A DNA stretch of 64,000 nt from an uncultured Collinsella sp. (GTDB taxonomy: Bacteria; Actinomycetota; Coriobacteriia; Coriobacteriales; Coriobacteriaceae). Of the stretch, positions 16,999 to 23,829 are shown one piece after another. Position 1 is the stretch's first letter. Every line of letters starts with the position of its first letter. The translations under genes were made by a program, and so were the position numbers. Location: the NCBI GenBank assembly GCA_958443265.1, contig CAUCKA010000003.1, positions 124,001 to 188,000 on the forward strand, read 5' to 3'. The notes beneath the pieces are model-generated. The model saw only the letters and a program-made list of their open reading frames with translations, made no database searches and was not told the origin of the DNA.

Positions 16999-17086
16999 CA
17001 GAGATGAAAACACAGTCCCCGTCGGGTAGTCGTGGGCGTGCGGGAGTCCGCATCAGTAACCTGCCTCCTTGGTTGTCCCTTCTCTG
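16999..17086 (+). promoter_or_regulatory. candidate yjdF riboswitch, copy 1
   Basis: A 5' leader with CAGAGA (16999-17004) closing against TCTCTG (17081-17086), the conserved-looking GATGAAAAC, GGGAGTCCGC and CAGTAACCTGCCTCC blocks, and a following yjdF gene fit the yjdF RNA family, which senses aromatic heterocycles (recalled, not searched). CCTCCTT (17064-17070) can pair with the Shine-Dalgarno AAGGAGG (17103-17109), implying translational control. TACAAT (16985-16990) is a likely -10. An identical leader lies at 19489-19576. Confidence 0.65.
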
Positions 17087-17117
17087 CATGGTCATCTACA
17101 TAAAGGAGGAACCAACC

Positions 17118-17537
17118 ATGCAGATCAGCGTGTCATCCACCCTGACCGTATATCACGACGGCCAATTCTGGGTCGGGCTGGCGGAGCATGTCGAGGACAG
17201 CAGATGCGGCGTCGCTCGCATCGTCTTCGGCGCAGAACCGTCCGATGAGGAGATTCAGAAATTCGTTACAAGCAAATGGGAGAAGTTCTCATTCTTCGGT
17301 GGCGAACCGGCTGAGGAAAGCAAGCCCGCGAAGAACCCCAAGCGGCGCGCTCGCGAGGCGGCGAAAGCCCTCAAGCAGCCAGCGATGAGCACCAAGGCGC
17401 AGCAGGCTCTCGCGGCACAGCGGGAAGCGATGAAGCGGGAGTCGGCTCAAGCAAGAAGCCAGCGTCGCGCGGATGAGGCGGAGGCGCGCTTCGAGCAGCG
17501 AAAGCTGAAGCGCAAGCAGAAGCATCGTGGGCATTGA
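17118..17537 (+). CDS. yjdF: YjdF family protein, copy 1
   Basis: The 139-residue protein shows the YjdF (DUF2992) pattern: STLTVYHDGQFWVGLAEHVED at the N-terminus, IVFGAEPSDEEI, then a basic helical tail with KNPKRRAREAAKAL and STKAQQALAAQREAMKRE. The family is controlled by a riboswitch for azaaromatic compounds; the molecular role is unsettled. The ATG at 17118 is placed by AAAGGAGGA. A second copy lies 2490 bp downstream, about 90% identical, with an identical leader. A hairpin (GCGTGAACAGGG at 17559-17570, inverted at 17578-17589) follows it. Confidence 0.85.
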   Translation: MQISVSSTLTVYHDGQFWVGLAEHVEDSRCGVARIVFGAEPSDEEIQKFVTSKWEKFSFFGGEPAEESKPAKNPKRRAREAAKALKQPAMSTKAQQALAAQREAMKRESAQARSQRRADEAEARFEQRKLKRKQKHRGH

Positions 17538-17558
17538 TCAGCGCCGACATGGGTCCTG

Positions 17559-17589
17559 GCGTGAACAGGGCTACGTCCCCTGTTCACGC
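17559..17589. terminator. perfect 12-bp hairpin after yjdF copy 1
   Basis: GCGTGAACAGGG (17559-17570) and its exact complement (17578-17589) around a 7-nt loop. No T-run follows, so termination is uncertain. Confidence 0.4.
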
Positions 17590-17597
17590 TGTTCACA

Positions 17598-17690
17598 CAT
17601 ACAGCAGCGGACACGGATTCGATTGAAAGCATGCCCGTTATCTGATGCTATATTATTATAAAGAACGTCTGTTCTATTCCCACTCGATGG
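17598..17690. repeat. guaA-type attachment copy 1 with shared flank
   Basis: TATTCCCACTCGATGG (17675-17690) is identical to the last bases of guaA (36456-36471). The 77 bp before it, with TATATTATTATA and GAACGTCTGTTC, recur at 23497-23570 with few changes. To its right, the minus-strand frame reads KTGCNWNDGTAEP, a decayed RelB C-terminus like those next to the other copies. This is the left limit of the guaA island. The remaining bases to 18142 contain only a hairpin and no supported gene. Confidence 0.7.
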
Positions 17691-17827
17691 CGTCGGTTCT
17701 GCCGTCCCGTCATTCCAGTTACACCCAGTTTTCGGCATCGACACGGAACGCGTGCCGCCGAATGACGCGATGTCGCGTCTCGTCGGCTTCGGGGACAAAA
17801 GCTGGGACAACTTCAAAAACTTTTTTC

Positions 17828-17856
17828 AAACTCAGGGCTTTGAGTTTTTGTTTTTG
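17828..17856 (+). terminator. terminator-like hairpin
   Basis: AAACTCA (17828-17834) pairs with TGAGTTT (17841-17847), followed by TTTTTGTTTTTG. No gene directly upstream uses it; it may be left over from an earlier insertion. Confidence 0.5.
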
Positions 17857-18142
17857 TCCCAAAGGAGCTTCCGGCCGTGATTCGGATGCCCGATTGGGCG
17901 GAATCGCCCGTTTCTGGAACTCAACCGCAGCATCACGCACAAGCCACTCGCAACAACTGCAAATGATTGGTCGAGGGCGGCTTCCAACGCGATTCCAAAG
18001 CCGCAGGTCAGGCGACTGCGCTGCTGGCAGGGAAAGGGAGTCGTATCAGGCGGCTTGCCCATGAGTCGACGATGAGGCCTTCACCGAATGTCGAGAACAT
18101 GCTGGTAAAATAGGCAATACTTTTTATGACAGGAGAACGAGC

Positions 18143-19105
18143 ATGGCCGAACCCCACGATAGGAAGCCGATCCTCACGATCGAGCAGCAGATAGAGCACC
18201 TCAAGCAGAAGGGCGTAGCCTTCGAGCTGTGTTCCGAGGAAGAGGCCGAGGACTACCTGCGCGACAAGTGCAACTTCTTCAAGCTCGCATCCTATCGCAA
18301 ACTCTTCTCGAAATACGAGGGAGGCCCGCGCGACGGCCGCTACGTAGACCTCGACTTCGGCCAGCTACGCCTGCTCGCGGCGCTCGACCAGGAGCTACGC
18401 CACGCCCTGCTCGGCATGACGCTCGACATCGAGCACTTCCAGAAGGTGACACTGCTTCGCGAGATGGAGGACCGTGGAGAGGACGGCTACGCCATCGTGG
18501 CCGACTACATGGCATCGCTTACCACTGCAAACAGGGAGTACCGCCTGCGCGAGCTCAAGATGAGCGGCCGCAGCCCCTACAGCTCGAGCCTCTACGCGAA
18601 GTACTCCGGCGACATGCCTGCCTGGGCCTTCCTTGAGCTCACCTCGTTCGGCACCCTCATCGACTTCGTGCGCTTCTGCGCCAGGCGATGGGGCGACAGG
18701 CGCTTCGAGGCCTCCCACTACGACCTCAAGCGCGTGAAGTCCGTCCGCAACTGCGCCGCGCACGGCTCGTGCCTGATCAACTGCTTCGCCGAGAGGGGCG
18801 CCGCCCGGGGCTCGGCGTCCAGTGGCGTCTCCCGAAGGGTCGCCGCCGTAGGAATCCCCAAGGCGACCAGGAGGAAGTGGATGGGGAATACGGCCATGCA
18901 GGAGGTCGCGACCGTGCTCGTGGCGCACTCCGGCTTGGTACCCGAGGGCTCCTCGCGCTCGCGCGCCGCATCCGAGCTCGCCGAGATGTTCGCCAGGGCC
19001 GACGGAGAAACCGAGGCGCTGCCCGACAAGGGGCCCGACGCCGCAGCTCGCTCCGCGCTCGAGTTCCTTCGCAGGTTGACAGAATCGCTCGGGTTGGTAG
19101 AATAG
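18143..19105 (+). CDS. Abi_2 (AbiD/AbiF-like) HEPN abortive-infection protein
   Basis: The 320-residue protein opens with the Abi_2 pattern (ILTIEQQIEHLKQKGVAF, then CNFFKLASYRKLF) and carries a HEPN RNase motif R-N-C-A-A-H at residues 202-207. Family knowledge: Abi_2 proteins stop phage growth by killing or stalling the host, probably by cutting RNA, and a small RNA is reported beside abiF genes. The ATG follows GGAG by 8 nt. The C-terminal third (about 215-320) is Ala/Arg-rich and unlike lactococcal AbiF. A consensus promoter lies within the last codons and drives a short RNA, and a second such unit follows, which marks a likely RNA-regulated toxin. Confidence 0.8.
   Translation: MAEPHDRKPILTIEQQIEHLKQKGVAFELCSEEEAEDYLRDKCNFFKLASYRKLFSKYEGGPRDGRYVDLDFGQLRLLAALDQELRHALLGMTLDIEHFQKVTLLREMEDRGEDGYAIVADYMASLTTANREYRLRELKMSGRSPYSSSLYAKYSGDMPAWAFLELTSFGTLIDFVRFCARRWGDRRFEASHYDLKRVKSVRNCAAHGSCLINCFAERGAARGSASSGVSRRVAAVGIPKATRRKWMGNTAMQEVATVLVAHSGLVPEGSSRSRAASELAEMFARADGETEALPDKGPDAAARSALEFLRRLTESLGLVE
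19076..19103 (+). promoter_or_regulatory. promoter of small RNA 1 inside the 3' end of the Abi_2 gene
   Basis: TTGACA (19076-19081), 16-bp spacer, TAGAAT (19098-19103) preceded by TGG (extended -10). It overlaps the stop region of the Abi_2 gene and is the best sigma-70 match in this part of the window. Confidence 0.75.
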
Positions 19106-19109
19106 CCTG

Positions 19110-19171
19110 CAGATAGCAAAACCTTCACGGTTTTAGGGGCGGACTTGCGCAAGCGACTCTGCCCTATTTTT
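19110..19171 (+). ncRNA. small RNA 1 next to the Abi_2 gene (abiF-RNA-like)
   Basis: About 62 nt from the expected start (7 nt after the -10) to a T-run. It folds as a small hairpin AAAACC-TTCAC-GGTTTT (19118-19134) and then a larger one in which AGGG-CGGA pairs with TCTG-CCCT, capped by CTTGCGCAAG and ending in ATTTTTAT. The same two-hairpin plan, with a different but still paired inner stem, recurs in small RNA 2. It is probably the antitoxin or guide partner of the Abi_2 protein. Confidence 0.65.
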
Positions 19172-19210
19172 ATATTCACTCGCTATAGGAGACGGGTGAT
19201 ACCTGGGTCA

Positions 19211-19238
19211 ATGACAGAACTGAGAAGCCCGGAATAAT
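19211..19238 (+). promoter_or_regulatory. promoter of small RNA 2
   Basis: ATGACA (19211-19216), 16-bp spacer, AATAAT (19233-19238): one mismatch to consensus in each box and the same spacer as promoter 1, which lies exactly 135 bp upstream. Confidence 0.6.
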
Positions 19239-19244
19239 GGAGCC

Positions 19245-19303
19245 AGTTAGAAACCCTCGGATTTGCGGGGCGGGATCGTGAGAGCGATTCTGCCCTATTT
19301 TTT
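19245..19303 (+). ncRNA. small RNA 2, duplicate of small RNA 1
   Basis: About 59 nt. An AAACC-type small hairpin is followed by GGGGCGGG-ATCG-tgagag-CGAT-TCTGCCC and ATTTTTT. The outer stem and terminator match small RNA 1 closely, whereas the inner stem differs but is still self-complementary, which is what covariation in a functional RNA gives. The bases from here to 19488 hold no supported gene. Confidence 0.6.
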
Positions 19304-19488
19304 CCTCCGTCTGCCCCAAACCAAGTATTTCGAAGATAGCCTGTAGGTGTCCTCTTGGGCGCTTTTTTTTCAGGGAATCGGCCGCTTCATGAACGAGCGA
19401 CCGGCTTGACCTAGATCGAACCGCCTTCATCTCCGCCTAGGCGCCGGCGATCAACATCGTAAATCCGCGCGTGCTACAATGCGGGCAC

Positions 19489-19576
19489 CAGAGATGAAAA
19501 CACAGTCCCCGTCGGGTAGTCGTGGGCGTGCGGGAGTCCGCATCAGTAACCTGCCTCCTTGGTTGTCCCTTCTCTG
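19489..19576 (+). promoter_or_regulatory. candidate yjdF riboswitch, copy 2
   Basis: Identical over the whole leader to 16999-17086; the duplicated block of perfect identity runs from 19469 to about 19679 and includes the TACAAT -10. The same anti-Shine-Dalgarno pairing is possible. Confidence 0.65.
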
Positions 19577-19607
19577 CATGGTCATCTACATAAAGGAGGA
19601 ACCAACC

Positions 19608-20027
19608 ATGCAGATCAGCGTGTCATCCACCCTGACCGTATATCACGACGGCCAATTCTGGGTCGGGCTGGCGGAGCATGTCGAGGACGGCAGATACGGC
19701 GCCGCCCGCATCGTCTTCGGTGCAGAACCGTCCAATGAGGAAATCCTGCAATTCGTTACAAGCAAATGGGCGAAGCTCTCGTTCTTCGGTGACGAGGCCA
19801 CGGAAACAAGCAAGCCCGCGAAGAATCCCAAGCGACGCGCTCGCGAGGCAGCGAAAGCCCTTAAGCGGCCCGCGGTGAGCACCAAGGCACAACAGGCGCT
19901 CGCAGCACAGCGGGAAGCGATGAAGCGGGAATCGGCCCGCGCAAGAAGCCAGTGTCGCGCGGATGAGGCGGAGGCGCGCTTCGAGCAGCGGAAGCTGAAG
20001 CGCAAGCAGAAGCATCGTGGGCATTGA
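19608..20027 (+). CDS. yjdF: YjdF family protein, copy 2
   Basis: 139 residues, about 90% identical to the copy at 17118, with changes mainly in the middle (EDGRYGAARIVFG, ATETSKPAK). The leader and Shine-Dalgarno are identical, so both should answer the same ligand. The coding differences show that the duplication is not brand new, yet the leader stayed identical over 211 bp, which hints at selection or gene conversion. The Abi_2 gene and its RNAs lie between the two copies. Confidence 0.85.
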   Translation: MQISVSSTLTVYHDGQFWVGLAEHVEDGRYGAARIVFGAEPSNEEILQFVTSKWAKLSFFGDEATETSKPAKNPKRRAREAAKALKRPAVSTKAQQALAAQREAMKRESARARSQCRADEAEARFEQRKLKRKQKHRGH

Positions 20028-20235
20028 TCGCCATGTGCAGCAAGGCAGACCATATACAGCAGTGGGGCCAGTTCCACTTGAAGCCGACGCCGCGTAGACG
20101 TTGATGGTGACGGCTATGCACGGGCACGGGCGAGCCACTGCACTTCACAGCTTGTTTCTCAAGCATTTGGGACGCACACGCGGCGTTCAAAAATGCGGAG
20201 CGACTCCGCATGGCTCGAGACTGAGCCGAGGTGCC

Positions 20236-20685
20236 CTACTTCTCGCCCTCCAGCAGCCCCACGATACGGTCGATGTCGACGGCGAAGCGGGGCCTTCCCT
20301 CGCGCTCGTAGCGGTCGAGGTACGCCTGGCACTCGGAGACAATGCGCTTGGTGTTGCCGTCGATGATGCGCTGGAGCGTCTCGTAGTAGGCCGAGCCCTC
20401 GGTCCTGAAGCGGCGCTGGTAGGACTTGGTTATGGGGAACATCTTGATGTAGTGGATGCTGTGGCGACAGCCGGGGCGCGTCGTGGGGCGGGGTGGCAAC
20501 GCAAAGTACTGGTCTTTGGGCACGTTGGGGGCGATGTTGGAATGCAGCGGCACGGCGAAGTCCCTGCGCTTTCCGCGGAAACGCAGCCTCACCACCACGA
20601 TGCAGGGGAGATTGTGCTTAAGCATGAGCTCGCGGTCGCCCTCGACGAGGTCGAAGAAGTCCTGGGAGATGGATACGACCCTCAC
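20236..20685 (-). CDS. ToxN/AbiQ-like endoribonuclease candidate
   Basis: The 149-residue product (GTG start at 20685; the frame extends upstream to 20778 without a better start) has features of type III toxins: VVSISQDFFDLV at the start, IVVVRLRFRGKRRDFAVPLHSN (the basic ...PL.S strand), IKMFPITKSY, and a helical tail with YYETLQRIIDGNTKRIVSECQAYLDRY. Type III toxins are RNases held by an upstream repeat RNA. No tandem repeat is visible upstream (20690-21000), only single hairpins such as CTCCAAT/ATTGGAG at 20914-20931. The call therefore rests on protein features alone and could be wrong. Confidence 0.5.
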   Translation of the reverse strand: MRVVSISQDFFDLVEGDRELMLKHNLPCIVVVRLRFRGKRRDFAVPLHSNIAPNVPKDQYFALPPRPTTRPGCRHSIHYIKMFPITKSYQRRFRTEGSAYYETLQRIIDGNTKRIVSECQAYLDRYEREGRPRFAVDIDRIVGLLEGEK

Positions 20686-20949
20686 CGGTTGCGCCTCTTC
20701 ATACGAAGTGGGGCCCGCATCGCTGCAGGCCCCTACAGGTGGGCGATATTCTACGCCTTGCGGCACCCCGTCGCCCACGGAGGTTAAACGTACACGTAAG
20801 CCGTACTCTGAAAGCCGCGGCTTCCGGCAAGCAGTTTATACCACGAAAGGTCGCTTTCAACGCGCATAGCTCGCAAAATAACACTCGCTAGGCCGTCGCC
20901 CCTGGCCGTTACCCTCCAATCTTCATTGGAGTCAGCAGGTCAATTCATA

Positions 20950-21000
20950 TAGTTATGGGGGTGTATCCTAAAGGAAATCAAATTAATACCCCCATAACTA
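20950..21000. repeat. perfect 13-bp inverted repeat beside the attachment copy
   Basis: TAGTTATGGGGGT (20950-20962) is exactly inverted at 20988-21000 with a 25-nt spacer. It lies 10 bp from the guaA-like sequence at 21011 and could be an operator, a recombinase arm site or the control of the ToxN-like gene. Confidence 0.55.
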
Positions 21001-21010
21001 AGGAATTTTC

Positions 21011-21025
21011 TATTCCCACTCAATG
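21011..21025. repeat. guaA-type attachment copy 2
   Basis: TATTCCCACTCAATG differs from the guaA end by one base (A for G at position 12). It is the border between the toxin-like module on the left and the methyltransferase module on the right. Confidence 0.65.
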
Positions 21026-21213
21026 ACTAGAGCCCTGGTGTAATTGGCTGGATCACCGTTCCGGGAACCGGTATCGACCTACCTGTCCGCCAAGCTCCTT
21101 CTTCAGCTCCAGCCTAGTATCTGATTCGCGCCGTTATAAGCGAAAACCGAAGAGATGCGTCTTAGCCAAGAAAAGAAGGTTAGCCTCATCTTACTGCATG
21201 ATTCGTGTGTTAT

Positions 21214-21231
21214 AGTTAGATGGCTCTAACT
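21214..21231. promoter_or_regulatory. operator-like palindrome before the methyltransferases
   Basis: AGTTAGA (21214-21220), TGGC, TCTAACT (21225-21231), inside TATAGTTA; it sits 17 bp upstream of the first ATG. The form is typical of MarR- or TetR-type sites, but no such regulator gene adjoins. Confidence 0.5.
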
Positions 21232-21248
21232 GTTTGGGGGCGACAGCC

Positions 21249-21878
21249 ATGCACGAACGTGAGGGTTTCTGGGACAAGAACGCCGGTCGGTATGACCGTT
21301 TCATGCGAAACGACCGGGCGGCGTATGAGAAGATGTATGGGCTGATCCGGCCGGTGGTGAAAGCAAAGACCGTGCTGGAGGTTGCTACCGGCACGGGGCT
21401 TATCGCAAAGAGCGTCGTGGATGCGGCGGCGCGCATCGAGGCTACGGACGCCTCTGCAAAGATGATCCTTGAAGCAAAGCGGGACAATCAATCCGCAAAG
21501 CTGCACTTTTCCGTACAAGATATGTTCCGCCTGCCCTATGCACAGAAGTCCTTCGAAGTGGTGATCGTGTCCAACGCACTTCACATAGTGCCGCATCCGG
21601 AAAAGGCCCTGCACGAAATCAGGCGGGTGCTGAAGGACGACGGCGTGCTCATCGCGCCAACCTTCACCCACGCGGGGAACTCGGTTTCCGGCAAGGCAAA
21701 AGCCTTTTTCATGAGTATGGCGGGATTCCCCCTCCACAGCAGATGGACAAGCGAGGAATACCTGCGTTTCCTGCGTCAAAACGGCTGGGCGGTGCGGAAA
21801 AGCGCGGTGCTGAAGGCCTCGTTCCCGTTGACCTATGCGGAATGCACGAAATCGGAGGGGCCAGATGTCGTTCTTTGA
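21249..21878 (+). CDS. class I SAM-dependent methyltransferase
   Basis: The 209-residue protein has the class I motif I VLEVATGTGL (about residues 43-52), the acidic motif IEATDAS and NALHIVPHPEKALHEIRRVLKDDG (motif IV-V). It resembles the UbiE/Methyltransf_11 type; the substrate is unknown. The ATG at 21249 follows GGGGG; a TTG at 21234 is less likely. It overlaps the next methyltransferase gene by 14 bp. Flanking guaA-like copies suggest the three methyltransferases came as one cassette. Confidence 0.82.
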   Translation: MHEREGFWDKNAGRYDRFMRNDRAAYEKMYGLIRPVVKAKTVLEVATGTGLIAKSVVDAAARIEATDASAKMILEAKRDNQSAKLHFSVQDMFRLPYAQKSFEVVIVSNALHIVPHPEKALHEIRRVLKDDGVLIAPTFTHAGNSVSGKAKAFFMSMAGFPLHSRWTSEEYLRFLRQNGWAVRKSAVLKASFPLTYAECTKSEGPDVVL

Positions 21879-22470
21879 AAACACCCGCAAGCCCGTGGGC
21901 CTCGGCGGAAAACTTATGGTTGCCATGATGAATCTGGGCCACAGCCCTGTGGCGCGGTGGGGACTTCGATTTCTACGACTTGCGCCAAATGCCAAGGTGC
22001 TGGATTGCGGCTGCGGCGGCGGGGCGAACATAAAACGGCTGCTGAAAAAATGCCCGCATGGCGTCGTCAAGGGCGTCGACTATTCGCCCGTCAGCGTGGA
22101 GAAGGCTAGAAAGCTCAACCGAACTGCAATTCAGGAGGGGCGTTGCGCCGTCTTGCAAGGCAGTGTGGCGGATATGGCGTTTGAGGATAGCTACTTCGAT
22201 GCTGCCACGGCCTTTGAAACCGTCTATTTTTGGCCTGATTTGCCCCGATGCTTCCGTGAGGTCTGGCGGACGCTGAAGCCAGGCGGGACAATTCTTATCT
22301 GCAACGAAAGCAATGGCGATACGGACAAGGACGAGAGGTGGACGCAGATCATCGGCGGCATGACCATCTACAAGGACATTGAATTAAAGGCATGTCTGGA
22401 GCAGGCGGGTTTTCACGAGGTGCAGATACACAAAAAGAAAAAGTGGCTCTGCGTCACGGCGCGGAAGTAG
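21865..22470 (+). CDS. class I SAM-dependent methyltransferase
   Basis: The 201-residue protein begins MSFFENTRKPVGLGGKLM, a common N-terminus in small Firmicutes methyltransferases. Motif I is VLDCGCGGGANIKRL, followed by GVDYSPVSVEKAR and ETVYFWPDLPRCFREV. The ATG is preceded by GGAGGGG and overlaps the upstream methyltransferase gene. The substrate is unknown. After it, 22471-22585 holds only a possible 21-codon hydrophobic frame. Confidence 0.84.
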   Translation: MSFFENTRKPVGLGGKLMVAMMNLGHSPVARWGLRFLRLAPNAKVLDCGCGGGANIKRLLKKCPHGVVKGVDYSPVSVEKARKLNRTAIQEGRCAVLQGSVADMAFEDSYFDAATAFETVYFWPDLPRCFREVWRTLKPGGTILICNESNGDTDKDERWTQIIGGMTIYKDIELKACLEQAGFHEVQIHKKKKWLCVTARK

Positions 22471-22585
22471 GGGCATCAAGCACGGGTATTTTTGCATCCA
22501 TCCTGCACATGGCGATAGGCATGACGGTCATAGCGGCTATGCTGGCGGCAATTATGACAGTTTTTATTCACTGAGGAAGAAACCT

Positions 22586-23416
22586 ATGAAATGTAAAATT
22601 GAGAAAAACACCGTGCAGGAGACGCTGATCCTCCCGCTGTATTCCCGGAAGCTGTGTACGGAGTTGTACCCGAACCTTTACAGGGATGAAACAGCGGTTC
22701 GTCTGCTCGACCAGATCGACTACGACTTTTCAGAGGCAGAGAAAAACTCCCGCAGCCTGATGCAGCGCTTTGGTGCGCTGGAGGTGGCCACACGGCAGGG
22801 TGATCTTGCTTTCGAGGTGCGGGATTACCTGAAAGACCACCCCAATGCGGCGGTGGTCAATCTGGGCTGCGGGCTGGACAACACCGGCAGAACCTGCGAC
22901 AACGGTAGATGCAAGATCTACAATCTGGACTTCCCGGATGTGATTGCCTTGCGGCAGCAGCTGCTGCCCGCCGGGGATCGAGAACAAAATATCCCCTGCG
23001 ACCTGAAAGACACCGCATGGTTTGGCAAAATCGATGCCTCCGGCGGGGCGGTGTTCTTTGCCTCCGGAGTGTTCTATTACTTTCTGACCCAGCAGGTCCG
23101 GGAACTGGTGCGGGGGATGGCGGACGCTTTCCCCGGCGGTGTGCTGGTCTTTGATGCTGCCAATCGGACGGCAGTAAAGATGATCGCAAAAACATGGCTT
23201 AAGACTGCAAAAATCAAGGATGTGGGGGCATATTTTGCGGTTTCGGATGCCGCCAAGGAAATCGGCACGTGGAACAGCCGTCTGCAGGTCACAAGTCGCG
23301 GCTATATGCTGGGTTACAACGATTTGAGAGACCCTTCTGTCAGCGGCTTTTTCCGGTTTCTCGCAAGGGTCGGTGACAACGGGATGAAAATGCAAATCGT
23401 GAAAATAAGATTTTGA
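22586..23416 (+). CDS. LCM-family (TcmP-like) SAM methyltransferase
   Basis: The 276-residue protein has NLGCGLDNTGRT as motif I (around residue 91) and YNLDFPDVIALR, hallmarks of the leucine-carboxyl/TcmP O-methyltransferase group, plus a catalytic-side FASGVFYYF. It is third in the methyltransferase cassette, 115 bp after the second gene. Which small molecule it methylates is not evident. Codon use is AT-richer than the chromosomal flanks. Confidence 0.82.
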   Translation: MKCKIEKNTVQETLILPLYSRKLCTELYPNLYRDETAVRLLDQIDYDFSEAEKNSRSLMQRFGALEVATRQGDLAFEVRDYLKDHPNAAVVNLGCGLDNTGRTCDNGRCKIYNLDFPDVIALRQQLLPAGDREQNIPCDLKDTAWFGKIDASGGAVFFASGVFYYFLTQQVRELVRGMADAFPGGVLVFDAANRTAVKMIAKTWLKTAKIKDVGAYFAVSDAAKEIGTWNSRLQVTSRGYMLGYNDLRDPSVSGFFRFLARVGDNGMKMQIVKIRF

Positions 23417-23496
23417 GAGGCAAAAACGAAGCGCATTCACTTTGACGTTGAAGAAGACGGATTTTACGGCGCATATTGGGCGTGCAAGGGCACGCA

Positions 23497-23587
23497 TACA
23501 GCAGCGGGCACGGATTCGATTGAAACCGTGCCCGCTATCTGATACTATATTATTATATCGAACGTCTGTTCTATTCCAACTCAATAG
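23497..23587. repeat. guaA-type attachment copy 3 with shared flank
   Basis: CTATTCCAACTCAATAG (23571-23587) is a diverged guaA end. The flank repeats that at 17598-17674, here with an intact 10-bp hairpin on the minus strand (GCGGGCACGG and complement) and CGAACGTCTGTTC, a LexA-box-like sequence. Confidence 0.62.
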
Positions 23588-23680
23588 TTAAAAAACTATC
23601 TCCGGTTTGTTCCAGTTTGCCGCAGTTCGCACCAGTTTGTCCCATTTACACCCAGTCTCAAAATCGCCGTGAATCCATGG
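23588..23680 (-). pseudogene. RelB/DinJ C-terminal remnant
   Basis: On the minus strand the frame reads FETGCKWDKLVRTAANWNKPE to a stop at 23588, parallel to the C-terminus of the intact antitoxin at 27299-27520 (FETGCKWDKLRQTGTNWR). No N-terminal half is present. The rest of 23681-23829 holds no gene. Confidence 0.65.
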
Positions 23681-23829
23681 GGCCAAATCTGGGTCACGGA
23701 TTTCGGGGCGGGGCAGGGTGTTTTAGCGGGTCAAGGTGGGTCACGGCAAACTGCGATAGCAGCTAATGATCACATGGACATTGCATGTCAGAGGAGGCAG
23801 GGTAGAGAAGCCTCTACAGGCCCCAGCAG

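Noticed and set aside
17719..17940. 73-codon minus-strand frame in the gap before the Abi_2 gene
   Set aside because: Ends in the decayed RelB flank, crosses a terminator-like hairpin, and has no ribosome site.
19176..19430. Minus-strand 84-codon frame over the small-RNA region
   Set aside because: It covers the RNA terminators, has no start signal and a meaningless translation.
20690..21000. Type III antitoxin repeat array for the ToxN-like gene
   Set aside because: I found only single hairpins and no tandem 20-40-nt repeats.
22509..22574. 21-codon hydrophobic peptide between methyltransferase genes
   Set aside because: No ribosome binding site and too short to support; could be chance.
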